Shown here piece by piece: positions 27,010 through 35,762 of a stretch of DNA of 64,000 bases. Source of the stretch: an uncultured Prevotellaceae bacterium (GTDB taxonomy: Bacteria > Bacteroidota > Bacteroidia > Bacteroidales > Bacteroidaceae); NCBI GenBank assembly GCA_947165505.1, contig CAMVAT010000015.1, positions 1 to 64,000 on the forward strand. The letters are read 5' to 3'. The notes below the pieces were generated by a model that ran no database searches, had not been told where the DNA came from, and saw nothing but the letters and a program-made list of their open reading frames with translations. A program made the position numbers and the translations under genes. Position 1 is the first letter of the stretch, and each line of letters opens with the position of its first letter.

Positions 27010-30000
27010 ATGAAAAAAGGAAGTTTCCTAATTGCATTATTGACATTTCTGATGATGTCAGTAAGCACCTTCGCCCAGCAGATAGCATCGGGCACGGTGT
27101 ACGACAGCAGCGGCGAGCCGGTCATCGGCGCTTCCGTGATTGAGAAAGGTACCTCTAACGGAGCCGTGAGCGACATCGACGGACAGTTCTCACTCACGGT
27201 GAAGCGCGGAGCCACCCTGGCCATCTCCTACATCGGGTATAAGACGGTAGAAGTAGCCGCGAGAGAGAACCTAAGCATCACCCTCGAGGAAGATGCACAG
27301 ACACTCAACGACGTGGTGGTGATAGGCTACGGCGTGCAGAAGAAGAGCGTGGTGACCGCCGCCATCGCCAAGGTGAGCAGCGACGACCTGGACGGCAAGA
27401 CACGTCTGCGCGCCGAGGATGCGCTCAAGGGCATGGCTGCTGGTGTGAACGTGACATCGGCCTCGGGACAGCCCGGGTCGAAGTCGTTGATACGCATCCG
27501 CGGTATCGGCACCATCAACGACTCCAACCCCCTCTACATCATCGACGGCATGCCCACCGACCAAGACGGCATGGAGTCGGTGAACCCCAACGACATCGAG
27601 AGCATCGAGGTGCTGAAAGACGCTGCCTCGGGTGCCATCTACGGTGCACGTGCCGCCAACGGCGTGATATTGGTGACCACCAAGAAAGGCAAGATGGGCA
27701 AGGCACAGATCAACTACAACTTCTCGTACGGTTGGCAGAACGCATGGCGCAAACGCGACGTGACGGGCGCCACCGACTATGCCATCCTGCAAAACGAGCG
27801 CCACGTGCAGACGGGACAGGCTCCCCTCTATGCCGACCCCTACCACCTGATCGACGCCAATGGCAATGCGGTGGTCGGCTTCGGCACCGACTGGCAGGAG
27901 CTGCTCTTCAACGACAATGCGCCCATCGTGCAGCACGACGTGTCTATCAGCGGTGCCAGCGAGAAGGTCAATTACTACCTGTCGCTGGGTTACTTCACAC
28001 AGGATGGTATCGTGGGCGGCAACTACGGACACTCTAACTACGACCGTCTGACCATCCGCTCGAACAACCAGATCAACCTGTTTGACGACTCCAAGGAGCG
28101 CACATTCCTCAACAAGCTCGACCTGGGTGCCAACCTGTCGTACATGCGCGTGCACAGCACGGGCATCGACGCCAACTCTACCTGGGGCTCGCCCCTGGGT
28201 TCGGCCCTCTATCTGGCCCCCACCCTGCCCCTGACGCTCAATGCCGGCTACGATGCCGAGGGCAACCCGCTCATCGGCGAACAGATGATCAACCAATATC
28301 CGAAATACGAACTCTATCGCGACGCCAACGGCAATCCCTACACCATACCGGGATTCATCGGGTCGTACAACGAGCAGAACAACCCCATCGCCATCATGCA
28401 GGGCAACCCCACACGCGGATGGTCGCACAAATTCATGCCCAAATTCAACCTCGACCTGCAACTCTGGGACGAGATCAAATACCACTTCACTTGGAGCGCT
28501 GAGATGTCGTTCTGGGGCAATGAGAGTGCCACGCTGCAGAAATACTACCTCTCGGGCAACAACAACGCCGACCACACACAGGCCAGCATGTATAAGGGCA
28601 ACAACACCACATGGCAGGTGGAGAACACCCTGACCTACGACAAAACCTTCGGCAAGCACACCATCGGCGTGGTGCTCGGACAGTCGGCCATGAAGTTCAA
28701 GGGCGACGATCTGAGCGCATACCGCTGGAATCTGGTCAATACCAACAAGCCCTACCTGAACTACGCCACGAACGTGGACTACGAGACCACCGTGGATAAG
28801 GACGGCAATATCACCGGCGTGAAGAACCTGACCGGCAACGGCGGCGGCCCCTATGTAGAGCACCGCGTGTCCTCGCTCTTCGCCCGACTGAGCTACAACT
28901 ACGACGAGCGCTACATGGTGCAAGCCACCATCCGCCGCGACGGCAGCTCGCGCTTCGGCACGAACAACAAATACGGCACCTTCCCCTCATTCTCTTTGGG
29001 ATGGAACGTGATGAACGAAGCCTTCATGGAGCAGACACGCAGTTGGCTGTCGAACATGAAGCTGCGCATGAGCTGGGGTAAGAACGGTAACGACAACATC
29101 GGCGACTTCGCCTACACCACCCTCACGTCGATGGGTGCCAGCAGCAACTACTACTTCGGCCGCACCGCCACAATGCTGGTCGGCTCGAAAGCCAACCGAC
29201 TGGCCAACGAAGACCTGAAATGGGAAGAGAGCGAGCAGACCGACATCGGCATCGACCTCGGGTTCTTCAACGGCGCCCTCACATTCTCGGCCGACTACTT
29301 CATCAAGAAGACCAACGGCATGATCATCGACATGCCCATCCCCAGCTATGTGGGCGAGGCCCGTCCGCTGGGCAACGTGGGCGACATGGAGAACTCGGGC
29401 GTGGAGTTTGAGCTCGGCTACAAATGGCACATCGCCGACACACATTTCGCCGTCAAGGGCAACGCCTCGTATCTGCACAACAAACTAAAGAACCTGGGCA
29501 ATGAGAGCGGATTCCTCAACTACGGCATCAATATGTTCAACGACGGTAGCACACGCGCCGAGAACGGTCAGCCCTTCCCCTTCTTCTACGGCTATAAGAC
29601 CGACGGCGTGTTCCAAAACATGGCCGAGGTGCAAGCCTACGCCAACGCACAGGGCACACCCATCATGCCCAATGCCAAACCCGGCGACATGCGCTTCGTG
29701 GACGTGAACGGCGACGGACAGATCACCGACGACGACCGCACCAACATCGGCAACGGCACACCCGACTGGACCTTCGGCCTGACACTCAACGCCGAGTGGA
29801 AAGGCATCGACCTGAGCCTCTTCTTCCAGGGAGTGAGCGGCGTGGATGTGTTCGACGCCACCTACCGCCAAGACGTGTCATCGGGCAACTACCCCACCTG
29901 GGTATTGGACCGCTGGACCGGCGAAGGCACCTCCAACCGCGTACCCACCCTGGGCGACAGCAAAAACTGGGTGGTGAGCGACCTCTACATACAAGACGGC

Positions 30001-30234
30001 TCGTATCTGCGCCTGAAGAACATCACACTGGGCTACACCCTGCCCCGACAGCTCACACAAAAGATACGCATCGACCGCCTGCGCTTCTACGTGCGCGCCG
30101 AGAACCTGTTCACGTGGACCAAATACTGGGGCTTCGACCCCGAGATAGGCACGAGCAGCACCTCGCTGGGCGTTGACTATGGTGTCTATCCGCAGGCCCG
30201 CACATGGACCATAGGATGCAATGTATCTCTGTAA
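27010..30234 (+). CDS. SusC/RagA-family TonB-dependent glycan transporter
   Basis: Outer-membrane channel that imports oligosaccharides with its SusD partner using TonB energy. A signal peptide (MKKGSFLIALLTFLMMSVST) is followed by a carboxypeptidase-regulatory-like domain (residues about 27-105), a plug starting at LNDVVVIGYGVQKKSVVTAA, and a large barrel ending in TWTIGCNVSL. Length (1074) is normal. It is the first gene of the PUL; susD starts 108 bp downstream. The substrate is inferred from the GH16 and GH3 genes as beta-1,3-glucan or mixed-linkage beta-glucan. Confidence 0.95.
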   Translation: MKKGSFLIALLTFLMMSVSTFAQQIASGTVYDSSGEPVIGASVIEKGTSNGAVSDIDGQFSLTVKRGATLAISYIGYKTVEVAARENLSITLEEDAQTLNDVVVIGYGVQKKSVVTAAIAKVSSDDLDGKTRLRAEDALKGMAAGVNVTSASGQPGSKSLIRIRGIGTINDSNPLYIIDGMPTDQDGMESVNPNDIESIEVLKDAASGAIYGARAANGVILVTTKKGKMGKAQINYNFSYGWQNAWRKRDVTGATDYAILQNERHVQTGQAPLYADPYHLIDANGNAVVGFGTDWQELLFNDNAPIVQHDVSISGASEKVNYYLSLGYFTQDGIVGGNYGHSNYDRLTIRSNNQINLFDDSKERTFLNKLDLGANLSYMRVHSTGIDANSTWGSPLGSALYLAPTLPLTLNAGYDAEGNPLIGEQMINQYPKYELYRDANGNPYTIPGFIGSYNEQNNPIAIMQGNPTRGWSHKFMPKFNLDLQLWDEIKYHFTWSAEMSFWGNESATLQKYYLSGNNNADHTQASMYKGNNTTWQVENTLTYDKTFGKHTIGVVLGQSAMKFKGDDLSAYRWNLVNTNKPYLNYATNVDYETTVDKDGNITGVKNLTGNGGGPYVEHRVSSLFARLSYNYDERYMVQATIRRDGSSRFGTNNKYGTFPSFSLGWNVMNEAFMEQTRSWLSNMKLRMSWGKNGNDNIGDFAYTTLTSMGASSNYYFGRTATMLVGSKANRLANEDLKWEESEQTDIGIDLGFFNGALTFSADYFIKKTNGMIIDMPIPSYVGEARPLGNVGDMENSGVEFELGYKWHIADTHFAVKGNASYLHNKLKNLGNESGFLNYGINMFNDGSTRAENGQPFPFFYGYKTDGVFQNMAEVQAYANAQGTPIMPNAKPGDMRFVDVNGDGQITDDDRTNIGNGTPDWTFGLTLNAEWKGIDLSLFFQGVSGVDVFDATYRQDVSSGNYPTWVLDRWTGEGTSNRVPTLGDSKNWVVSDLYIQDGSYLRLKNITLGYTLPRQLTQKIRIDRLRFYVRAENLFTWTKYWGFDPEIGTSSTSLGVDYGVYPQARTWTIGCNVSL

Positions 30235-30342
30235 GATATAAGGAGCAAGGGGCAAGAGAAATGCCAATTAGCTCCATAAGTCCAATAAGCCCAATAAGCC
30301 TAATAAGCCTAAATAAGAATCAATAAAATCAACCAAATAGTT

Positions 30343-31860
30343 ATGAAACAACATATTTCCATCATAGCACTGTTAGCAGCCGGAGCCTTCACCCTGGCCT
30401 CGTGCAGCGACGACTTCCTCGAGGTGAAGAAGCCCGACGGCGAGCCTCTGGAGGAATACTACACCACCGACGACCGGCTGAACGAAGCACTCACCTCGGC
30501 CTACGCTCCCCTGCACTGGCCCGACTGGGACGGTACGGCCTACAACGACCTGACTGTCGATGCCGAGATTATGGGCGACGACTTCTGGGTGGGCGGCGAG
30601 ACAGCCACCGACAACCTGCACTGGCACAAACTGTTTAATTTCGAGGGCAGCGGCAACAACACGCTGGCCACCCTGTGGACCGACTTCTACAGCGGCATCA
30701 AGCGCTGCAACGACGCCATCCACTACTGCTCGTGGGGCGGAGGCACCGCCGACAACCGCCGCTCGACAGAGATGCAGGCACGGTTGCTGCGCGTGTATTA
30801 CTACAATATTCTGTGGCACTACTACGGCAATGTGCCCTTCTATCTGGAGAACCTGACCACACCCTACACCGCGCCGCAATTGAAAGCCGACGAGATCTAC
30901 GCGCAGCTACTGCCCGAGCTGGAGGCTATCATCGCCTCGAAGGTGCTGCCCCTAAGGTGGGATGCCGCCAACGCCGGACGCGTGTCGCAAGCCATGGCCT
31001 ACATGCTCTATGCCGAGATGGTGATGTATCAGAACGACACACAACGCTACGCCCAGGCTCTGGCCTACATGAAAGAGCTCATCGCATCGAGCGACTATCA
31101 GCTCAACCCCGACTACGCTGCCCTGTGGAAAGAGAGCGGTGAGTGGTGCCAGGAGAGCATCTTCGAGATCAACTACAACGACGACCAGGCGCAGCGCGAC
31201 TGGACCGGAGCGGCCGCACTGAATGCCGGCGGCACCGTGCTGCCCACCCTCATCGCCCCGAACAAATGGCCTGGCGGCGACGGATGGAACACCGGCGAGG
31301 ACGGCTGGGGATTCCTGCCCATGCGCGTAGAGACGTATAATATGTTTGCCGAGGGCGACCTGCGGCGCGATGCCACCTGCTGGGACGTGCGCGGAATAGA
31401 TTATACCATGCGCTACCAAGACACCCACATCTGGCTGGCCAAGTATCGTCCGTACTCAGACAACAACAAGGACTGTCCCACATCGAAGAACTGTAACTTC
31501 AACAACAACAAGCGCATCTACCGCTATGCCGAGACGCTGCTCAACGCAGCCGAACTGCTGTTGGCCACGGGCGGCAGCAACAGCGAGGCCACGGGCTATC
31601 TGAACCAAGTGCGACAGCGCGCCGGTCTGGAGGCTCTGGGCAGCATCACCGACGATGATATCATCAACGAGCGCCATCTGGAGTTTGTGGGCGAGGGCAA
31701 GCGCTACTTCGACCTGGTGCGCACCGGACGGGCCGCCACCGTGCTCGTGCCCGACAACTACGGCTACCGCACCAACTCGTGGACACCCAACAAGAAGCAC
31801 ATCCCACTGGCACAGTCGGAACTCGACGCCGACCCCTCGCTGGTACAGAATGAGTATTAG
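30343..31860 (+). CDS. SusD/RagB-family surface glycan-binding lipoprotein
   Basis: Lid protein of the SusCD transporter, anchored to the outer face of the outer membrane. The lipobox lies at FTLASC near residue 20, followed by acidic residues (SDDFLE) typical of the Bacteroidota lipoprotein export signal. TPR-like helices fill the middle, and the C-terminal SusD domain has YAETLLNAAELLL and NERHLEFVGEGKRYFDLVR. Length (505) is normal. Its stop codon TAG is the first part of a TTAGAGGTAAGAGG repeat unit. Short AATAAGCC repeats lie between susC and susD. Confidence 0.95.
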   Translation: MKQHISIIALLAAGAFTLASCSDDFLEVKKPDGEPLEEYYTTDDRLNEALTSAYAPLHWPDWDGTAYNDLTVDAEIMGDDFWVGGETATDNLHWHKLFNFEGSGNNTLATLWTDFYSGIKRCNDAIHYCSWGGGTADNRRSTEMQARLLRVYYYNILWHYYGNVPFYLENLTTPYTAPQLKADEIYAQLLPELEAIIASKVLPLRWDAANAGRVSQAMAYMLYAEMVMYQNDTQRYAQALAYMKELIASSDYQLNPDYAALWKESGEWCQESIFEINYNDDQAQRDWTGAAALNAGGTVLPTLIAPNKWPGGDGWNTGEDGWGFLPMRVETYNMFAEGDLRRDATCWDVRGIDYTMRYQDTHIWLAKYRPYSDNNKDCPTSKNCNFNNNKRIYRYAETLLNAAELLLATGGSNSEATGYLNQVRQRAGLEALGSITDDDIINERHLEFVGEGKRYFDLVRTGRAATVLVPDNYGYRTNSWTPNKKHIPLAQSELDADPSLVQNEY

Positions 31861-31964
31861 AGGTAAGAGGTGAGAGAATAGTCCTCCAATCCTGATTATC
31901 ACATCAACTCTTATGAGCCCTATTAGCCCAATAAGCCAAAATAACAAAAAAAACAACAACGACA

Positions 31965-34415
31965 ATGAAAGCAAACATATATCAAAAGGTCAGGACGATG
32001 GCCAAGGCCGCACTGCCGGTGGCAGTGGCAGCGCTGGCGCCATTACTCAACGCCTGTTCGCCCGACTCGTTCGACGGTGCCGATGAAAACGGCATACCCA
32101 CGATGGAGGGCATAGATTTCAACATGACGGTTGACCAAGAGGTGAACCAAGTGCTGCTGAGCGTGCCGCAGAAACAAGGCATGTACCCCGTGTGGACCAT
32201 CAACGGAGCCACCTACTCCACCCTTCAAGAAGTGGGATGGTCTAACACCGAGCGAGGCACCTACAGCGTGGAACTGCGCATGGCCAACCGCAACGGATTC
32301 AGCCAGGGCAGCATCACCAAGTACTTCACCTTCAATGAGACGAAGATCAACTACACCGCTATGTTCAACCGCATCAAAGACAAGGAGTGGCGCATCGACA
32401 ACGCCGAACCCGCACACATGGCCTGCGGACCCAACGGCGGCGACGGCACCGGCTGGTGGAGCGCGGCACCCGACGACAAGAAAGACTTCGGCGTCTATGA
32501 CGACCGCATCACCTTCACCGTAGAGAGCAACAAGGGCGGCACCTACACCTACAACCCCGGAGCCGACGGCAAGACATACGTCAACTACGGCACCACCATC
32601 TGGGGTTCGCAGCCCGAGCCCGACTACGACGTGGCCACCGAGGCGCAGACCAGCAGCTGGTATTTCCAGCGCGGCACCTGGACCGACGCTGAGGGTCAGG
32701 AGATAGACGTCGATTACCTGGTACTGGCCGACAACACCCTGTTCCCCTACATCAGCGCCGATGCCCAATACCAGCATCCCCGCTTCCGCATCGAGTCGCT
32801 CACCGCATCGAAGATGGTGCTCATCTACGAGGGCGACGGTATCTCGTGGCGATACATCCTGACGAGCAAGGCTGCCGAGAAGGTCTTTGAGGGCTTCGAC
32901 GCCAACAGCGACTTCAACCTCTGGAAGGGCATCACACCGACAATGTCGTTCCACTTCCAACCCGGATGGGGCGACGTGCGCACACCGGAGATGGAAGCGA
33001 CCTTCGAGAGCGGCGACAACGACTACAGCGTGACCGTGCCCGACGCCTGCGCCGACCGCTGGCAGGCACAGATGCACTTCCACACCAACCTGACGACCTC
33101 GGCAGCCAACCACTACGACTTCTCGGTCATCCTCAATGCCGAACGCGACATCAACGGCGTGACGCTGAAACTGACACAGGAAGACGATGCCGCCGCGATG
33201 ATCGACGTGGCCGACATCAGTCTGAAGGCCGGCGAAGACTTCATCTTCTGGCGCAGCGACCTCGAGGGCGTTGACCTGAGCAACGTGAAACTCGTGTTCG
33301 ACTTCGGCTATGCCTCTGAACCCACCACCGTCAATGTGCGCAACATCGTGCTGAAAGACCACGCCAACGACGACGGCACCGTGCTGCCCGAGCAGGGCGG
33401 CGAAGGCGGCGGCGAACAGCAGGGCGGCACCATGGACTGGGACTACGACTCGGCCGGCAACCTGTGGAAAGCCGTAGATGACGGTTCGATGCTTGATGCC
33501 CTCGGCTACTATTTCGCCACAGGCAGCGACTGGTCGCCCATCCCCTACACCGAGGCCACCCACAGCGGTGATGTGTATGAGATAGACCTGCCCGCAAACC
33601 TGGGCGGCTCACAATGGCAGGGACAGTTCCACATCGACACTAAACTGACCGCCTCGGCCTCGAAGAAATACAACTTCTACTTGGTGATGGAGGCCGACAA
33701 CGACCTGCCACAGGTGACTTTCAAGCTGACCGACTCGGGCGACACCAACTCCTTCTTTGAGGAGCGCGTGGATGTGCCCGCCGGAGGGTTCGTCTATAAG
33801 AAAGAGGGCGTGAGCCTGAAGGAAGGCAAGGATGCCACTGCCGTGCGTATGTTCTTCGACTTCGGAGGCTCGCCCGCAGGCACCCACGTGAAGATCAGCA
33901 AGATCTACTTCGAGGAGGTCGTCAGCATGGACTACGCCGATGCCGACAACCTGTGGAAAGCCGTAGATGACGGTTCGATGTTTGATGCCTTCGGCTACTA
34001 CTTCGCCACAGGCAGTGACTGGTCGCCCATCGCCTATACAGAGGCCACCCACAGCGGCGACGCGTATGAGATAGACCTGCCCGCGAACCTGGGCGGCATG
34101 CAGTGGCAGGGACAGTTCCACATCGACACCAAACTGACCGCCTCGGCCTCGAAACAGTACGCCTTCCAGCTGGTGATGGAGGCCGACAACGACCTGCCGC
34201 AGGTGACCTTCAAACTGACCGACTCGGGCGACACCAACTACTTCTTCGAGGAGCGCATCGACGTGCCGGGAGGCGAGCCCTTCACCCTGACCCGCAAGGG
34301 CATCACCCTGAAAGAGGGTAAGGACGCCACCGCCATCCGCATGTTCTTCGACTTCGGCGGCTCGCCCGCAGGCACTCACGTGAAAATCAGTAAAATCATA
34401 TTCAAGGAGATCTAA
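31965..34415 (+). CDS. Surface glycan-binding lipoprotein with three CBM4-like modules
   Basis: An 816-residue lipoprotein in the SusE/SGBP position. The lipobox is PLLNAC near residue 31. A PKD-like or Ig-like N-terminal domain is followed by a region with conserved aromatic residues, then three beta-sandwich modules of about 155 residues: one divergent (residues about 310-470), a Gly/Glu linker (GGEGGGEQQGG), and two nearly identical ones (about 499-652 and 662-816) that begin NLWKAVDDGSM and end AGTHVKISKI. Repeated W, Y and E residues suit carbohydrate binding. It probably captures beta-glucan at the cell surface. GH16 starts 3 bp after its stop, so the two are cotranslated or at least cotranscribed. 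Confidence 0.82.
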   Translation: MKANIYQKVRTMAKAALPVAVAALAPLLNACSPDSFDGADENGIPTMEGIDFNMTVDQEVNQVLLSVPQKQGMYPVWTINGATYSTLQEVGWSNTERGTYSVELRMANRNGFSQGSITKYFTFNETKINYTAMFNRIKDKEWRIDNAEPAHMACGPNGGDGTGWWSAAPDDKKDFGVYDDRITFTVESNKGGTYTYNPGADGKTYVNYGTTIWGSQPEPDYDVATEAQTSSWYFQRGTWTDAEGQEIDVDYLVLADNTLFPYISADAQYQHPRFRIESLTASKMVLIYEGDGISWRYILTSKAAEKVFEGFDANSDFNLWKGITPTMSFHFQPGWGDVRTPEMEATFESGDNDYSVTVPDACADRWQAQMHFHTNLTTSAANHYDFSVILNAERDINGVTLKLTQEDDAAAMIDVADISLKAGEDFIFWRSDLEGVDLSNVKLVFDFGYASEPTTVNVRNIVLKDHANDDGTVLPEQGGEGGGEQQGGTMDWDYDSAGNLWKAVDDGSMLDALGYYFATGSDWSPIPYTEATHSGDVYEIDLPANLGGSQWQGQFHIDTKLTASASKKYNFYLVMEADNDLPQVTFKLTDSGDTNSFFEERVDVPAGGFVYKKEGVSLKEGKDATAVRMFFDFGGSPAGTHVKISKIYFEEVVSMDYADADNLWKAVDDGSMFDAFGYYFATGSDWSPIAYTEATHSGDAYEIDLPANLGGMQWQGQFHIDTKLTASASKQYAFQLVMEADNDLPQVTFKLTDSGDTNYFFEERIDVPGGEPFTLTRKGITLKEGKDATAIRMFFDFGGSPAGTHVKISKIIFKEI
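33459..34412 (+). repeat. Intragenic tandem duplication, 489-bp period
   Basis: DNA encoding the last two carbohydrate-binding modules is duplicated (33459-33920 and 33948-34412) with long stretches of identity such as CTGTGGAAAGCCGTAGATGA. A recent duplication or gene conversion is likely. Confidence 0.9.
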
Positions 34416-34418
34416 ACA

Positions 34419-35525
34419 ATGAAACGATACATGTTTAACACCATCATAGCCATCGCGGCAGCCCTCATCGTGGGCTGCGGCAGCGATGACGACGACAACA
34501 GCAGCGTGGCTCCCAACGCCACCATCACCCTGAGTCAGGAAAGCATCAGCGTGCCGGCCGACGGCGGCACCTACACCCTCAACGTGAGCACCACGGGCCG
34601 CGAGTGGGGCGCCTACAGCACCGCCAGTTGGATACAGGTGCAGACCACAGGCAGCACCGCACAGCAGGGCACCCTGACCGTGACCATCGACGCCAACCCG
34701 CTGACCACCGCACGCAAGGCCGACGTGACCGTGATGTCGGGCACCGCCCGCAAGACCATCGCACTGACGCAGGCCGCCTCGGAGACGGCCGCCTACGATG
34801 CCCCTGAGGGCTACTCGCTGGTGTGGCAGGATGAGTTTAACAGCGGCAGCACGCTCAACGCCGACGACTGGACCCACGAGGTGCAAAGTGCCGGATGGGT
34901 GAACAACGAACTGCAGAACTACGTGAACCACACCACGCCCGGCGGCGAGGTGGTGACCGAGGTGAAGGGCGGCAAACTGCTCATCCACTGCGTGAAGGAA
35001 GACGGCAAGATCTACTCCGGACGCGTATATGCTAAGAAGAGTGAAGGATGGACCTACGGCTATATCGAGGCCCGCATCAAACTGCCCAAGGGCAAAGGCA
35101 CCTGGCCTGCCTTCTGGATGATGCCCGTCAACTTCAAGTCGTGGCCCGCCGACGGCGAGATAGACATCATGGAAGAGGTGGGCGGACACCCCAACTACGT
35201 GTCGTCGAGCCTGCACGCCAACGCCCATGTGCACAGCAACAACACGCAGGTGACGCACGAGATGCTGTGCGACGGAGCCGAAGACACGTTCCACACCTAC
35301 GCCATCAAGTGGACCGCCGACAACATCACCACATACGTGGACGGACAGGTGCAGCTGAGCTATGACAACCGCGGTCTGGGCCGCGACGACTGGCCCTACG
35401 ACGACCCGTTCTACGTCATCTTCAACCTGGCGTGGGGCGGCACATGGGGCGGCACCTACGGCATCGACGAGAGCGCACTGCCCGCCACGATGGAAATAGA
35501 CTATGTAAGAGTGTTTCAGAAATAA
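34419..35525 (+). CDS. GH16 endo-beta-1,3-glucanase (laminarinase-type) lipoprotein with BACON domain
   Basis: A surface endo-glucanase expected to cut internal beta-1,3 (or beta-1,3-1,4) links. After a lipoprotein signal (ALIVGCGSDDDD) comes a BACON domain (residues about 35-125, with LSQESISVPADGGTYTLNV) and then a GH16 catalytic domain. The active-site motif ExDxxE is GEIDIMEEVG with E247 as nucleophile, D249, and E252 as acid/base. The flanking residues (WPAFWMMP, FHTYAIKWT, FNLAWGGTWGG) fit the laminarinase branch rather than agarase or carrageenase. It follows the binding lipoprotein by 3 bp. Confidence 0.92.
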   Translation: MKRYMFNTIIAIAAALIVGCGSDDDDNSSVAPNATITLSQESISVPADGGTYTLNVSTTGREWGAYSTASWIQVQTTGSTAQQGTLTVTIDANPLTTARKADVTVMSGTARKTIALTQAASETAAYDAPEGYSLVWQDEFNSGSTLNADDWTHEVQSAGWVNNELQNYVNHTTPGGEVVTEVKGGKLLIHCVKEDGKIYSGRVYAKKSEGWTYGYIEARIKLPKGKGTWPAFWMMPVNFKSWPADGEIDIMEEVGGHPNYVSSSLHANAHVHSNNTQVTHEMLCDGAEDTFHTYAIKWTADNITTYVDGQVQLSYDNRGLGRDDWPYDDPFYVIFNLAWGGTWGGTYGIDESALPATMEIDYVRVFQK

Positions 35526-35762
35526 TCACTACTTATTGTCTCTCTTTCTACGGAGTTGCGGAGAGTAGGAGAATCGTCGGCACACGCCCCCTGACACCCC
35601 CTCCGGCTCCCCTGTTTAGCGGGGGAGAGCAACCTCTTAACTTAGAGCCTCCTATCCTCCCTTCCTCCGTAGAATATGTCCAAACTCATCAACTCCCAAA
35701 ACGATCCCAAACTCGTGTCCCCTTCCTTCGGTGGGGGTACGGGGGAGGCCAATAACTAAGAA

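Noticed and set aside
33609-35294. 561-codon minus-strand ORF
   Set aside because: Antisense to the binding lipoprotein and GH16; no motif and crosses two well-supported genes.
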